Assembly: GCF_003194585.1 (NCBI RefSeq) | Contig: NZ_QHKZ01000004.1 | Location: 310,001-374,000 of the forward strand | Reading direction: 5' to 3' | Length of the DNA stretch: 64,000 nucleotides | Origin: Nocardioides daejeonensis | Lineage (GTDB): Bacteria; Actinomycetota; Actinomycetes; Propionibacteriales; Nocardioidaceae | Made by a program: the position numbers and the translations under genes | The notes under the pieces: model-generated | The model's database searches: none | The model's input: only the letters and a program-made list of their open reading frames with translations | What the model was told of the DNA's origin: nothing | Part shown: piece after piece, positions 8,770 through 16,794 of the stretch | How the letters are laid out: the number at the start of each line of letters is the position of its first letter | Position numbering within the stretch: the stretch's first letter is position 1

Positions 8770-9564
8770 TCAGCGGCGCATGAGGTTGAGGTCCACCGGG
8801 CGCTGGATGCCGTCCACGCGGGCGGTCTGCGACTTCTGCCAGACCAGCCAGTTGCCGTGCGGCTCCCGGCTGCCGAGGCGGCGTACCCACTGGGGGCGGT
8901 CGAGCGCGGTCGCGATCCGGTAGCGGCGCTCAAGGTCGGGGAAGGCGTAGACGACGAGCTTGCGTCCCGTGCCTGCCTCGGCGACCCGGAGGAAGTCGCG
9001 CAAGCGCGCAAGGAGCTCGGCGCGGGTCGGCTCGCACGCCGGATCGAGCTCGACGTCCAGCGCCGGGGCCAGCCAGGTGGTGGCGTCGGACTGGTCGCCC
9101 ACGACCTGCACGAAGCGCTCGGCCTGAGCCGCGCCGTCACCGCAGATCGAGAAGTAGTGGTAGCCGCCCACCTGGAGCCCGGCCTCGGCGGCGCGGCGGC
9201 GATGGTCGGCGTACGTCGGGTCGGTGTAGGTCGCGCCCTCCGTCGCCTTGAGCCAGACGAACTCGATGCCGTCCGCGGCGACCCGCTCCCAGTCGACCGG
9301 CCCCTGGTGGTGGGAGAGATCGATGCCGCGGGCCTGGCGCACCTCAGCCCGGAGCGTCACCGTGTCCTTGGAGAGGTCGGCGAGTGAGGACTCGGCCTGC
9401 GGCGCAGCCGCATGCAACTCGTTCTCCGGCACGGCGGCCGCCAGCTTGCGCGCGTCCGGGACCATCGTGGCGCGCTCGACCGGCTCCTTGCTTCGGGGCT
9501 CGTCGTCGGTCGACGTGCACCCGGCGAGCAGGATGGCGGCGAGGAGGAGGACGAAGAGACGCAC
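8770..9564 (-). CDS. GH25 muramidase lipoprotein
   Basis: This exported lipoprotein is 264 residues long. The signal peptide ends in the lipobox LLAGC near residue 16. The catalytic domain runs from about residue 78 to the end and belongs to glycoside hydrolase family 25, which cleaves the N-acetylmuramic acid linkage in peptidoglycan. Diagnostic blocks are GIDLSHHQGPVDW, FVWLKATEG, YHYFS, ALDVELD (catalytic acidic residues) and the final VDLNLM. The GTG start has TAGGTT on the minus strand (9571-9576) 6 bp upstream, so the gene is probably leaderless. A role in cell wall turnover is likely. Confidence 0.85.
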   Translation of the reverse strand: MRLFVLLLAAILLAGCTSTDDEPRSKEPVERATMVPDARKLAAAVPENELHAAAPQAESSLADLSKDTVTLRAEVRQARGIDLSHHQGPVDWERVAADGIEFVWLKATEGATYTDPTYADHRRRAAEAGLQVGGYHYFSICGDGAAQAERFVQVVGDQSDATTWLAPALDVELDPACEPTRAELLARLRDFLRVAEAGTGRKLVVYAFPDLERRYRIATALDRPQWVRRLGSREPHGNWLVWQKSQTARVDGIQRPVDLNLMRR

Positions 9565-9630
9565 CGGACAAACCTACCCACTCCGAGAATTCGGTTGGAC
9601 CCAGGTCGAGGAGCCGCGGAGAATGCGGAG

Positions 9631-10938
9631 GTGAGTTCGAGCCCCGCCACCCTGCGCAACTTCTGGGACCAGCTTCCCACCCCCGGGCGGTGGCTCCTCG
9701 GCAGCACCGTCTTCCAGGTGCTCGGGCGCGGACTGACGCTCCCGTTCACGATCATCTATCTGCACGAGGTCCGTGACTTCAGCCTCGACGTGGCCGGTGC
9801 CCTGATGGCCCTGATCGGTGCGGTCGCCCTGGTGCTCACACCGCTGGCGGGCTACCTGACCGACCACTGGGGTGCGCGGCGGATGGTGATCATCGGCAGC
9901 CTCGCGCAGAGCATCGGAGTGAGTGTGCTCGCCTTCGCCGAGACGTTGCCGATCGTGATCGTAGGCATCACCTTCATCGGCATCTGCCAGGCCGGCGGCT
10001 GGTCGGCGTTCAACGTGCTGATCTCCTCGATCGTCGAGGGGCCGACACGGCAGCAGTACTTCGGCATCAACTTCGCGCTGATCAACCTGGGCATCGGTCT
10101 GGGCGGCGTGGTCGGTGGCATCTGGGCCGACGTCGACCGCCCGGAGACCTTCACCGCGATCTTCCTCGTCGACGCTGCCTGCATGCTCATCCCGGTGGCG
10201 CTGATGATGGGTCCGCTGCGTGAGGTGCACGGCCGCTCGGAGGCGCCGACGGACGAGACGGCGGCTGCGCCGACGCACTACTGGGCCCTGCTGCGGCGGC
10301 CCGGTGTGGCGCATCTGGTGCTGATCTCCCTGGTCTTCGCGTTCGTCGGGTACGGGCAGATGGAGGGCGGGTTCCCCGCCTACGCCCGCGGTGTCTCGGA
10401 GGTCTCGACCCGGGTCATCGGGTGGGCCTTCGCGCTCAACACCCTGGTGATCGTCTGTTTCCAGTTCTTCGTGCTGCGGCGGATGGAGGGCCATCGGCGC
10501 ACTCGGGTGATGGTGGTGATGGCCGGCCTCTGGGCGCTGGCCTGGCTCGCGCTCGGGTTCACCGCTCCGGTCGCGGGGACGGCGGCCGCGGTCGTGCTGG
10601 TGATGGGCTACCACGCGGTCTTCGCGATGGGCGAGACGATGCTGCAGCCGACCCTCCCGGCGATCACCAACGACCTGGCGCCGGCGCACCTGCGCGGCCG
10701 CTACAACGCGCTCACCGCCGGTGCGTTCCAGGTCGGCGCGGTGGTGGCGCCGCTCTCCGCAGGCTTCCTGCTCCGCCACGACCTCGGCATGGTCTTCATC
10801 GGCACGCTCCTGGTCGGCTGTGGCCTGCTCGGCCTCTCCGCGCTACGACTGGAGCGGAAGATCAGTCCCGCTGTCAACGGCCTCTCCGGCGGCCCGGTGT
10901 CGCTGCCGCCGGAGCCTCCCGTCCCCGCCGCACCCTGA
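9631..10938 (+). CDS. MFS drug/metabolite exporter
   Basis: This 435-residue membrane protein has the twelve-helix layout of the major facilitator superfamily. The loop between helices 2 and 3 reads GYLTDHWGARRMVI, a variant of the family motif G-x-L-a-D-r-x-G-r-k. A second conserved loop, LRGRYNALTAGAFQVG, lies in the C-terminal half. It is closest in style to MdtH-like multidrug exporters, but the substrate cannot be read from sequence. I start at GTG 9631, because GAGAAT lies 6 bp before it. The GH25 gene is divergent, and the shared spacer is only 66 bp. Confidence 0.8.
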   Translation: MSSSPATLRNFWDQLPTPGRWLLGSTVFQVLGRGLTLPFTIIYLHEVRDFSLDVAGALMALIGAVALVLTPLAGYLTDHWGARRMVIIGSLAQSIGVSVLAFAETLPIVIVGITFIGICQAGGWSAFNVLISSIVEGPTRQQYFGINFALINLGIGLGGVVGGIWADVDRPETFTAIFLVDAACMLIPVALMMGPLREVHGRSEAPTDETAAAPTHYWALLRRPGVAHLVLISLVFAFVGYGQMEGGFPAYARGVSEVSTRVIGWAFALNTLVIVCFQFFVLRRMEGHRRTRVMVVMAGLWALAWLALGFTAPVAGTAAAVVLVMGYHAVFAMGETMLQPTLPAITNDLAPAHLRGRYNALTAGAFQVGAVVAPLSAGFLLRHDLGMVFIGTLLVGCGLLGLSALRLERKISPAVNGLSGGPVSLPPEPPVPAAP

Positions 10939-10982
10939 CGACGGGATGCGGTCACCGCGCTGCTCGGCGTACGGCGGGTCGC

Positions 10983-11483
10983 TCAGGGGGCGCCGTCGTA
11001 CGCCGCCTGCAGCGCCGGGCCGTCCAGCGGCACCAGCTTGGTGTCGAGCATCGCCTGCATGGCGCGAGCGGCTCCCTCGGTGTCGGGACCGGTCATCAGC
11101 CCCATCAGGTTCGCGGGGACCAGCTGCCAGGAGAAGCCCCACTTGTCCTTGAGCCAGCCGCAGTAGCTGGGCTCGCCGCCGTCGGCGATCAGCGCGTGCC
11201 AGACGCGCTCCAGCTCGTCCTGCTCCTCGAAGTCGATCTCGAGGGAGACCGCCTCGTTGGGCACGAAGACCGGCTTGCCGTCGGCGCCCGGCCCGCCGTT
11301 GATCCCGACGAACCGCATGCCGAGGATCTCGAACTCCACCGTGAGCGGCTGGCGGACGCCTGTCGGGTCGGCCGGACCCTCGCCGAAGGTGGTGAGCACG
11401 GTGCCGCCGAAGATCTCGGTGTAGTAGGCGGCTGCTTGCGCCGCCTCATGGGTGAACCACAGGTTGGGGACGATGCGCTGCAT
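10983..11483 (-). CDS. VOC family protein (PhnB-like)
   Basis: This 166-residue cytosolic protein is a PhnB-type member of the vicinal oxygen chelate superfamily. It has the repeated beta-alpha-beta-beta-beta fold typical of glyoxalase-like proteins. NLWFTHEAAQAAAYYTEIF at the start and GWLKDKWGFSWQLVP in the second half are characteristic. These proteins are often misnamed 3-demethylubiquinone methyltransferase, and there is no methyltransferase motif here. The ATG start has GAGGAGG 5 bp upstream. The XRE regulator gene lies upstream on the same strand, across a 110-bp gap, so the two may be co-transcribed. Confidence 0.8.
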   Translation of the reverse strand: MQRIVPNLWFTHEAAQAAAYYTEIFGGTVLTTFGEGPADPTGVRQPLTVEFEILGMRFVGINGGPGADGKPVFVPNEAVSLEIDFEEQDELERVWHALIADGGEPSYCGWLKDKWGFSWQLVPANLMGLMTGPDTEGAARAMQAMLDTKLVPLDGPALQAAYDGAP

Positions 11484-11593
11484 GGGTGCCTCCTCGATAG
11501 CGGGTGTCGAAGTGTCGACCTCCGGGGAGCGCCGGATTCATCGCTCCTGCCGCCGGATCGCCGCCTCCGGGCGGCGCGCCACTTCGAGGCGGG

Positions 11594-12373
11594 TCAGCCG
11601 CCGAGCACGCGCCGGGTGTGGTCGTCGGCCGGAAGGAATGTCTCCAGATGCAGGGCGTCGAGGGTGATGTCTGCCGGACCCTCGATCCGGCTCGCCACGC
11701 TGAACATCCGCAACGGAGCGTCGTCGGTGGCCAGCTCCAGCAACACCACCGGGTCCACCGGACGGCCGGCGGCGCGCTCGTCGCCCCCGGGGTAGGCGTC
11801 GACCTCCGCGCGCAGCGCGACCAGCCGCGGGTCGCCACCGGAGTGGCCGATGCGCTGCTCGAGCTGGTGCAGCAGGTGTGCCCGCCACGTGGCCAGGTTG
11901 CGGATCCGCGGCGCCAGGCCGCCCGGGTGCAGCGCCAGCCGGATCACGTTGACCGGCGGCTCCAGCAGCGCTGGGTCGCAGCCGGCGAGCAACGCCTGAA
12001 TGGGTTCGTTGGCATCGACGATCTCCCAATGGTCGTCCATCAGCAGCGCCGGAAAGGGCGCATGCGCGTCGAGCAGGGCGCGCAGCCCGGCCAGCACCGA
12101 CGAGAGGTCGGCATCGTCGAGGCCGCGCTGGGGGTGCCGCGGCGCGAAGCCGGCGGCCAGCAGGAGACGGTTCTGCTCCCGCATCGGCACCTCCAACACG
12201 TCCGCGAGTCGCAGGATCATCTCCGGTGTGGGTCGGGAGCGACCGTTCTCCACATAGCTGAGGTGCCTGGTGCTCACGTCGGCTCGGGTCGAGAGCGCGA
12301 GCTGGCTCAGGGAGCGCAGCTCCCGCCAGCGGCGCAGCTCGCTGCCCACGAGGGCCGGGGGCGTCAGGGTCAC
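11594..12373 (-). CDS. XRE-family regulator with MmyB-like ligand domain
   Basis: This transcription factor has 259 residues. An N-terminal helix-turn-helix (about residues 10-65, containing LSQLALSTRADVSTRHLSYVENGRSRP) is followed by an MmyB-like ligand-binding domain containing the block LLMDDHWEIVDANEPIQALL. Such proteins usually control an adjacent redox or detoxification gene. The start is GTG 12373, because TACGCT on the minus strand (12380-12385) ends 6 bp before it. The divergent NTF2-like gene begins 120 bp away. A perfect palindrome at 12409-12425 in the spacer is the likely binding site for both promoters. Confidence 0.85.
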   Translation of the reverse strand: MTLTPPALVGSELRRWRELRSLSQLALSTRADVSTRHLSYVENGRSRPTPEMILRLADVLEVPMREQNRLLLAAGFAPRHPQRGLDDADLSSVLAGLRALLDAHAPFPALLMDDHWEIVDANEPIQALLAGCDPALLEPPVNVIRLALHPGGLAPRIRNLATWRAHLLHQLEQRIGHSGGDPRLVALRAEVDAYPGGDERAAGRPVDPVVLLELATDDAPLRMFSVASRIEGPADITLDALHLETFLPADDHTRRVLGG

Positions 12374-12408
12374 GCATCGAGCGTAGGGCGCCAAGCGCGC
12401 ACCGGGCC

Positions 12409-12425
12409 ATGACCTCGGAGGTCAT
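12409..12425. promoter_or_regulatory. Perfect palindrome ATGACCTCGGAGGTCAT, candidate XRE operator
   Basis: The two arms are 7 bp with a 3-bp centre and full symmetry. It lies 36 bp upstream of the XRE start codon, near the -35 region of that gene, and 68 bp before the NTF2-like start. This position suits autoregulation and control of the divergent gene. Binding by this regulator is inferred from position only. Confidence 0.55.
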
Positions 12426-12492
12426 CGACGCAGGTCCCGGCCTCCGGCGAAGGTCGTCTCGACCCATCCCGTCCGATCCGAAGGAGAGCACC

Positions 12493-12846
12493 ATGAACGA
12501 GATCGTCACCCGCTACCTGGCCACCTGGAACGCCTCCGACGCGGCGACGCGCGACGAGCTCCTCGAGCAGTACTGGGCGCCGGAGTGCGTCTATGTGGAT
12601 CCCCTCGCCGAGGTGGCGGGCCGCGCCGCCGTCGGTGCCACCATCGCCGCCGTGCAGGGCCAGTTCCCCGACTTCGTCTTCAGCCAGGTCGGCGCCGTCG
12701 ACGCCCACCACGGCCAGCTCCGCTTCCAGTGGGGCCTCGGCCCTGCCGACGCCGAGCCCGTCGTCATCGGCTTCGACGTCGTCGTGCTCGACGCGGAGCA
12801 ACGCATCCAGGACGTGCGCGGCTTCCTCGACAAGGTGCCGGCCTGA
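12493..12846 (+). CDS. NTF2-like (SnoaL-type) protein
   Basis: This 117-residue protein has the NTF2-like cone fold of the SnoaL family. Members include small isomerases, cyclases and ligand-binding proteins. The opening MNEIVTRYLATWNASD and the block EQYWAPECVYVDPLAEVAG are typical of the polyketide-cyclase-like branch. The ATG is preceded by AAGGAG with 6 bp spacing, so this gene has a normal ribosome site, unlike many neighbours. It is divergent from the XRE regulator and probably its target. The substrate is unknown. Confidence 0.75.
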   Translation: MNEIVTRYLATWNASDAATRDELLEQYWAPECVYVDPLAEVAGRAAVGATIAAVQGQFPDFVFSQVGAVDAHHGQLRFQWGLGPADAEPVVIGFDVVVLDAEQRIQDVRGFLDKVPA

Positions 12847-12871
12847 GCGGCCGGATGCGGAAGGAGTGGAG

Positions 12872-13054
12872 ATGAGGATCGGACGCACCCAGGCGGTGAT
12901 CCGGGCGGAGCCGCTGCGGGCCCGCGCGACGAGTGACGGCGTACGACGGGGGGCGGGGGCCGCGGGATCGTCACCGACCGCACCCATCACCGGACCGGCT
13001 CCCGCGCCTGAGGCGGGGCCGGTGGAGATCCGACCCGATCGGGTGCCGGCGTGA
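12872..13054 (+). CDS. Small basic protein of unknown function
   Basis: This is a 60-residue reading frame. It has a good ribosome site (AAGGAG, 5 bp before ATG 12872), and its TGA overlaps the GTG of the next gene (GTGA at 13051-13054). It begins MRIGRTQAVIRAEPLRARAT. The rest is rich in Pro, Ala and Gly with no membrane segment. Support comes from the ribosome site and the coupling, not from homology. It may act as a coupling leader or as a small partner of the membrane protein that follows. It may also be a random open frame in GC-rich DNA. Confidence 0.4.
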   Translation: MRIGRTQAVIRAEPLRARATSDGVRRGAGAAGSSPTAPITGPAPAPEAGPVEIRPDRVPA

Positions 13055-13722
13055 GCGCGGTCGAGCCGCTGATCGCGGGCACCGTGGTGGGGTTCCGGCA
13101 GTTCCGTCTCGACAGCGCCGGCCGGTTGCTGCCGTTGCACGCGGGCTCCCGGGCGTGGGATCCGGCCGGCACTGAGGCAGCGTGTGCCCGCCACCCCGGG
13201 CACCGACCGCCGGTGGCCGAGTGCAGCTGTGGGCTCTATGCCTGGCACCACGCGGCGGACGCGCTCTCGCGCTGCGACGACGACACCACGGTCGTGGCGG
13301 CGGTGCGAGCACACGGCCGGGTGCTGCTCGGTGAGCACGGGTTGCGGGCGGAGCGTGCCGAGGTGGTCGCGCTCTGCTTGCCGGCCCGCTGGACCGCCCG
13401 ACGCCGCGCGCGAGTGGCGGCGCAACTCCGGGCCGCCCACCCCGAGGTCGCCCTCCACACCTCGCCACGCACCTTCCGCCGCGCGTACGCCGCCGAGCCG
13501 CTCGACGCCCTCGGCGTGCGCACCCGCCCCACCGCGCACGCCCGGCTGGCCGCTGCCGTCCACGTGCCGTGGGTGCTCGGCGTGGTGGCGCTCTATTCGG
13601 TGGTCGTGTGGCCGCCGGCGCTGGACCGCGTGATGGCGTCCGGCGGCTGGGCGGTGCTGCTGGCTGTGTTCGTGCTGTGGCAGGCGTGGCTGGTCAGTCA
13701 CGCCCTGGACGACGACGCGTGA
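13051..13722 (+). CDS. Unknown protein with Cys/His-rich N-terminus and two membrane segments
   Basis: I do not recognise this 223-residue protein as a named family. The first 70 residues hold GTVVGFRQFRLDSAGRLLPL and a Cys/His cluster (CARHPGH...ECSCGLYAWH), which could bind a metal. A charged middle region follows. Two hydrophobic helices (about 170-190 and 198-217) near the C-terminus suggest membrane anchoring with the N-terminal domain in the cytoplasm. The GTG start overlaps the stop of the small upstream gene. It converges on the SDR gene with 8 bp between stops. Confidence 0.65.
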   Translation: MSAVEPLIAGTVVGFRQFRLDSAGRLLPLHAGSRAWDPAGTEAACARHPGHRPPVAECSCGLYAWHHAADALSRCDDDTTVVAAVRAHGRVLLGEHGLRAERAEVVALCLPARWTARRRARVAAQLRAAHPEVALHTSPRTFRRAYAAEPLDALGVRTRPTAHARLAAAVHVPWVLGVVALYSVVVWPPALDRVMASGGWAVLLAVFVLWQAWLVSHALDDDA

Positions 13723-13730
13723 GGGTTTCG

Positions 13731-14600
13731 TCAGCGGGTCACCCGGTTGAGGTACTCCTTGCGCGCCTTCTCGTCGGTGCGGGTCAGGATCTGGTCGTTG
13801 ATGCCGCCCATCTTCGCGAAACGGCGCTTCAGCGGGAGCGGCATCAGGTCCTGGGAGCGCAAGGCCCGGCCGAGCGACTTCGGCACGACCAGGCGCGGGT
13901 GCGAGCGCCCGGACTCCAGCGCCATGACCACGGCCGAGGCCACGTCTTCGGGCTCGATCATCGACTCGATGCCGACCTTCTTGCCCAGCACCGTGAACTC
14001 CGCCCGGGTGTCCAGGCCGGCGGTGAGCTCGGTGTTGACTGCGCTCGGGAGCACGGTGGTGATCCGCACGCCGGTTGCCTCGAACTCCGCGGCGATCGCC
14101 TCGCCGTACATCACCATCGCGGCCTTGCTCGCGTTGTAGGTGGAGAGGCCGGGCACGGCGACGATCCCCATCGTGGAGGCGAGGTTCACCAGATGCCCCC
14201 GGCCGCGCGGGACCATCCGGCCCAGGGCGCGCTTGGAACCCCACATCATGCCGAGCACGTTGACTTCGAAGACCGCCCGCGTGGTGGCGTCGCTCTCTTC
14301 GAGCAGGGGTCCGGTCGGCATGATCCCGGCGTTGTTGACGAAGGCGTCGAGCGGGCCGAGGTCGCCCTCGACCTGGTCGAGGAAGCTGTCGAACGCCGCT
14401 GGATCGGTGACGTCGAGGACATGCGTGAGCACCGACCCGAGCTCTGCTGCCGCGGCATCGAGGGCGGCGGCGTCGACATCGCTGATCGCCACCTTCGCGC
14501 CCTTGGAGACCAGTTGGCGGGCGATCTGGAACCCGATGCCCCGTGCGGCGCCGGTGACGGCGACGACGTGTCCGGTGAGGGCGACGGCGGGGGACTTCAT
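13731..14600 (-). CDS. Short-chain dehydrogenase/reductase
   Basis: This 289-residue NAD(P)-dependent oxidoreductase has the classical SDR layout. The nucleotide motif TGAARGIG is near residues 16-23, followed by NNAG and the catalytic Ser and YNASK (Tyr-x3-Lys). The C-terminal extension beyond residue 245 (ALRSQDLMPLPLKRRFAKMG) is seen in actinobacterial SDRs that act on lipids or alcohols. The ATG has GAGGAG 4 bp upstream. The P450 gene lies 91 bp upstream on the same strand, so the SDR may oxidise an alcohol made by that P450. This pairing is inferred from the operon. Confidence 0.85.
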   Translation of the reverse strand: MKSPAVALTGHVVAVTGAARGIGFQIARQLVSKGAKVAISDVDAAALDAAAAELGSVLTHVLDVTDPAAFDSFLDQVEGDLGPLDAFVNNAGIMPTGPLLEESDATTRAVFEVNVLGMMWGSKRALGRMVPRGRGHLVNLASTMGIVAVPGLSTYNASKAAMVMYGEAIAAEFEATGVRITTVLPSAVNTELTAGLDTRAEFTVLGKKVGIESMIEPEDVASAVVMALESGRSHPRLVVPKSLGRALRSQDLMPLPLKRRFAKMGGINDQILTRTDEKARKEYLNRVTR

Positions 14601-14691
14601 GGGGACTCCTCGATAGGTCGGCTGGGGACAATCTGCCAGTTCGTGTGCGACTTCGCGCGGGTTCGCGGGGTGTCTGGGCGCAGTGCGTCCG

Positions 14692-16029
14692 TCAGAGCGG
14701 GGCCAGGTGGACCGGCAGACCGTCCTTGGGCTTCGGCAGGGAGAGGCGGTCGACGGGCATCACGTAGCCGTCGGGGACCGACCAGCGGAACTCGCGCAGC
14801 ATCCGGTGCACGACCGACTTCACCTCCATGCCGGCGAAGAACATGCCGATGCACTTGTGCACGCCGCCCCCGAAGGGGAGATACGCGTGGCGGTGCACCT
14901 GATCCTCGCGACGATCGGCGGCGAACCGCTCGGGGTCGAAGCGCTCCGGCTCCGGCCAGAGCTCCTCGCGCATGTGCAGGTGCTGGATCGGCACGGTGAC
15001 CAGCGACCCGCGGGGCACGAACCGGCCGAGCAGCTCGGTGTCGCGGATCGCCCGCCGCGCCAGCGCCGGCACCGGCGAGATCATGCGCATCGACTCCTTC
15101 ATCACCAGATCGAGTGAGGTGAGGCTGTCGAGGTCGGCCAGCGTCGGTGCGTCGCCGAGTGCCAGGGACTCCTCCCGGCAGCGCTCCTGCCACTCGCTGT
15201 GCTTGGCCAGGTGGTAGGCCATCGTCGTGATGGTCGTCGTCGAGGTGTCGTGGGCGGCCATCAGCAGGAAGATCATGTGGTTCAGCACGTCCCGCTCGGC
15301 GAACCGCTCGCCGTCCTCGCCGCGCGCCTGGCACAGGCCGTGCAGGAGGGTGTCGCCTTCGGCGTCGCGCGCCGCCCGGATCACCGGGAGCAGGTACTCC
15401 TCCAGCCGGGCTCGCGCAGCCAGCCCCCGCGACCAGCGCAACCCCGGCACCGGCCGCCGTACGACGGAGGTCCCGGCGCGCACGCACGCCTCGAAGTCCT
15501 GCATCACCTCCCGGGCCTCCAGGCCCGCAGGCAGTCCCATGAACGTGCGGGTGGCGATCTCCAACCCCAGGTTCCGTACGGCGGGGCTCAGCTTGATCTC
15601 TCCCCGCGGCCAGGCGGCGATCGCCTCGGCGCTGGTGGTCTGGAGTCCGGCGAGATAGCTCTCCAAACGGGGCCGCACGAACGCCTGCTGCATGATGTGC
15701 CGGTGCCGGTGGTGCTCTTCGCCGTCGAGCAGCATCAGGCCGCGTTCGAAGAACGGGCCGATGAAGAAGGACCAGCCGGGGCCGCTGGCGAAGCTCTTCT
15801 CCTTGTTGGCGAGCACGACCGCGACCGCATCGGGATCGGCGGCGACGACGAAGGTCTGTCCGACGGCCCGGCTGAAGTAGACCGATCCGTAGGTGCGATA
15901 GAAGCTGTCGTCGGTCATCCATCGACCGTTGAGCATGTCGAGCGTGCGACCGAGGATCGGCAGTCCGGGCGACCCGGGGATCGGGTCGAGACCGGCCGCC
16001 GTCGCGGCGCGGGTGGCGAGCAGGGCCAT
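14692..16029 (-). CDS. Cytochrome P450
   Basis: This 445-residue haem monooxygenase carries the I-helix block MAAHDTSTTTITT, the K-helix ExxR in MKESMRM, and the haem-binding FGGGVHKCIG with the ligand Cys393. ATG 16029 is fixed by AGGAGGTG 6 bp upstream. A longer frame upstream would run through the TetR operator and is unlikely. It is transcribed together with the SDR and divergently from the TetR gene. The operator TTGATAACGT...CAA in the 105-bp spacer probably controls it. The substrate is unknown. No ferredoxin gene is adjacent. Confidence 0.88.
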   Translation of the reverse strand: MALLATRAATAAGLDPIPGSPGLPILGRTLDMLNGRWMTDDSFYRTYGSVYFSRAVGQTFVVAADPDAVAVVLANKEKSFASGPGWSFFIGPFFERGLMLLDGEEHHRHRHIMQQAFVRPRLESYLAGLQTTSAEAIAAWPRGEIKLSPAVRNLGLEIATRTFMGLPAGLEAREVMQDFEACVRAGTSVVRRPVPGLRWSRGLAARARLEEYLLPVIRAARDAEGDTLLHGLCQARGEDGERFAERDVLNHMIFLLMAAHDTSTTTITTMAYHLAKHSEWQERCREESLALGDAPTLADLDSLTSLDLVMKESMRMISPVPALARRAIRDTELLGRFVPRGSLVTVPIQHLHMREELWPEPERFDPERFAADRREDQVHRHAYLPFGGGVHKCIGMFFAGMEVKSVVHRMLREFRWSVPDGYVMPVDRLSLPKPKDGLPVHLAPL

Positions 16030-16069
16030 CGGGGCACCTCCTGAACACGACGTGCCGCCGAACCTAGAT

Positions 16070-16089
16070 TTGATAACGTTCGTTGTCAA
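16070..16089. promoter_or_regulatory. Candidate TetR operator between P450 and tetR
   Basis: The 20-bp imperfect palindrome TTGATAACGTTCGTTGTCAA has arms that match at 8 of 10 positions. It is AT-rich against a GC-rich background. It lies 40 bp upstream of the P450 start and 45 bp before the TetR start, where it could block both promoters. Confidence 0.6.
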
Positions 16090-16134
16090 TCATGGTCCCG
16101 CGATAGTCGGGCCCGCATCGGACGGAGGTGGCGG

Positions 16135-16794
16135 ATGAGCGAGAGTGCGCACGCCGACGGGCGCTCCTATGGTGGACGCACCGCTGCCGAACGCCGCGCA
16201 GAGCGACGCGCCGCCTTGATCGAGGCGGGTCTCGACGTCCTGGCCGAGCAGGGGCTCACCGGGATCGGTGTCCGCGCGGTCTGCCACCGCTCGGAGCTGA
16301 CCGCCCGCTACTTCTACGAGTCCTTCCCCGGCATCGACGATCTCCTCGAGGCGATCAGCGCGCAGGTCGGCGCCGAGGTCGCTGCCGCGGGCCTGGCCGG
16401 CCTCCGCTCGGTGCCCGACACCCCCGACCGCCCGGAGCGGGAGGTGCTGGCGGATCGGGTGCGCGCCTGCAACGCGGCCGCCTTCGACCTGGTGCTGGAC
16501 GACCCGCGCAAGGCGACGGTGGTCGCTCTGGGTGCGGGCCACGCCCGGATGGCCGCCGCGCGGCAGCGGTTGCTGCTCGACTATGCGGACCTCGTGGTCA
16601 GTCAGGCCGCCGTCGTCGCACCGGCCACCGCCGGCCGTCTCGGCCGAGCCACCGCGATCCTTCTGGTGGGGGGTGCGGTCGAGCTCGTCACAGCGGTGCT
16701 CACCGGAGCCGTGGAGCTCTCTCGCGACGACCTCGTCGATCACACCACCGAGATCTTCCTGACCGTCCTGGGAGGCGCTGATCATGACCGTTGA
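16135..16794 (+). CDS. TetR-family regulator
   Basis: This 219-residue repressor has an N-terminal helix-turn-helix (about residues 20-65) containing AGLDVLAEQGLTGIGVRAVC and TARYFYESFPGIDDL. The C-terminal domain is helical and varied, as usual for ligand sensing in this family. The ATG follows GGAGG by 7 bp. Its 3' end overlaps the MpaB oxygenase gene by 11 bp, so the two are translationally coupled. It is divergent from the P450-SDR pair, with a 20-bp palindrome in the spacer. It probably controls both transcription units. Confidence 0.85.
   Translation: MSESAHADGRSYGGRTAAERRAERRAALIEAGLDVLAEQGLTGIGVRAVCHRSELTARYFYESFPGIDDLLEAISAQVGAEVAAAGLAGLRSVPDTPDRPEREVLADRVRACNAAAFDLVLDDPRKATVVALGAGHARMAAARQRLLLDYADLVVSQAAVVAPATAGRLGRATAILLVGGAVELVTAVLTGAVELSRDDLVDHTTEIFLTVLGGADHDR

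Noticed and set aside
10983-11483. 3-demethylubiquinone methyltransferase
   Set aside because: PhnB-type VOC proteins are often given this name, but there is no SAM-binding motif, and this lineage is expected to use menaquinone.
12370-14631. 753-codon minus-strand frame spanning several genes
   Set aside because: It crosses the NTF2-like gene, the 13051 gene and the SDR gene, all with good start sites and motifs. Its own translation is Arg/Pro-rich without a domain.
16030-16089. Twenty-codon N-terminal extension of the first P450
   Set aside because: It would pass through the TetR palindrome. The ATG at 16029 has an excellent ribosome site.
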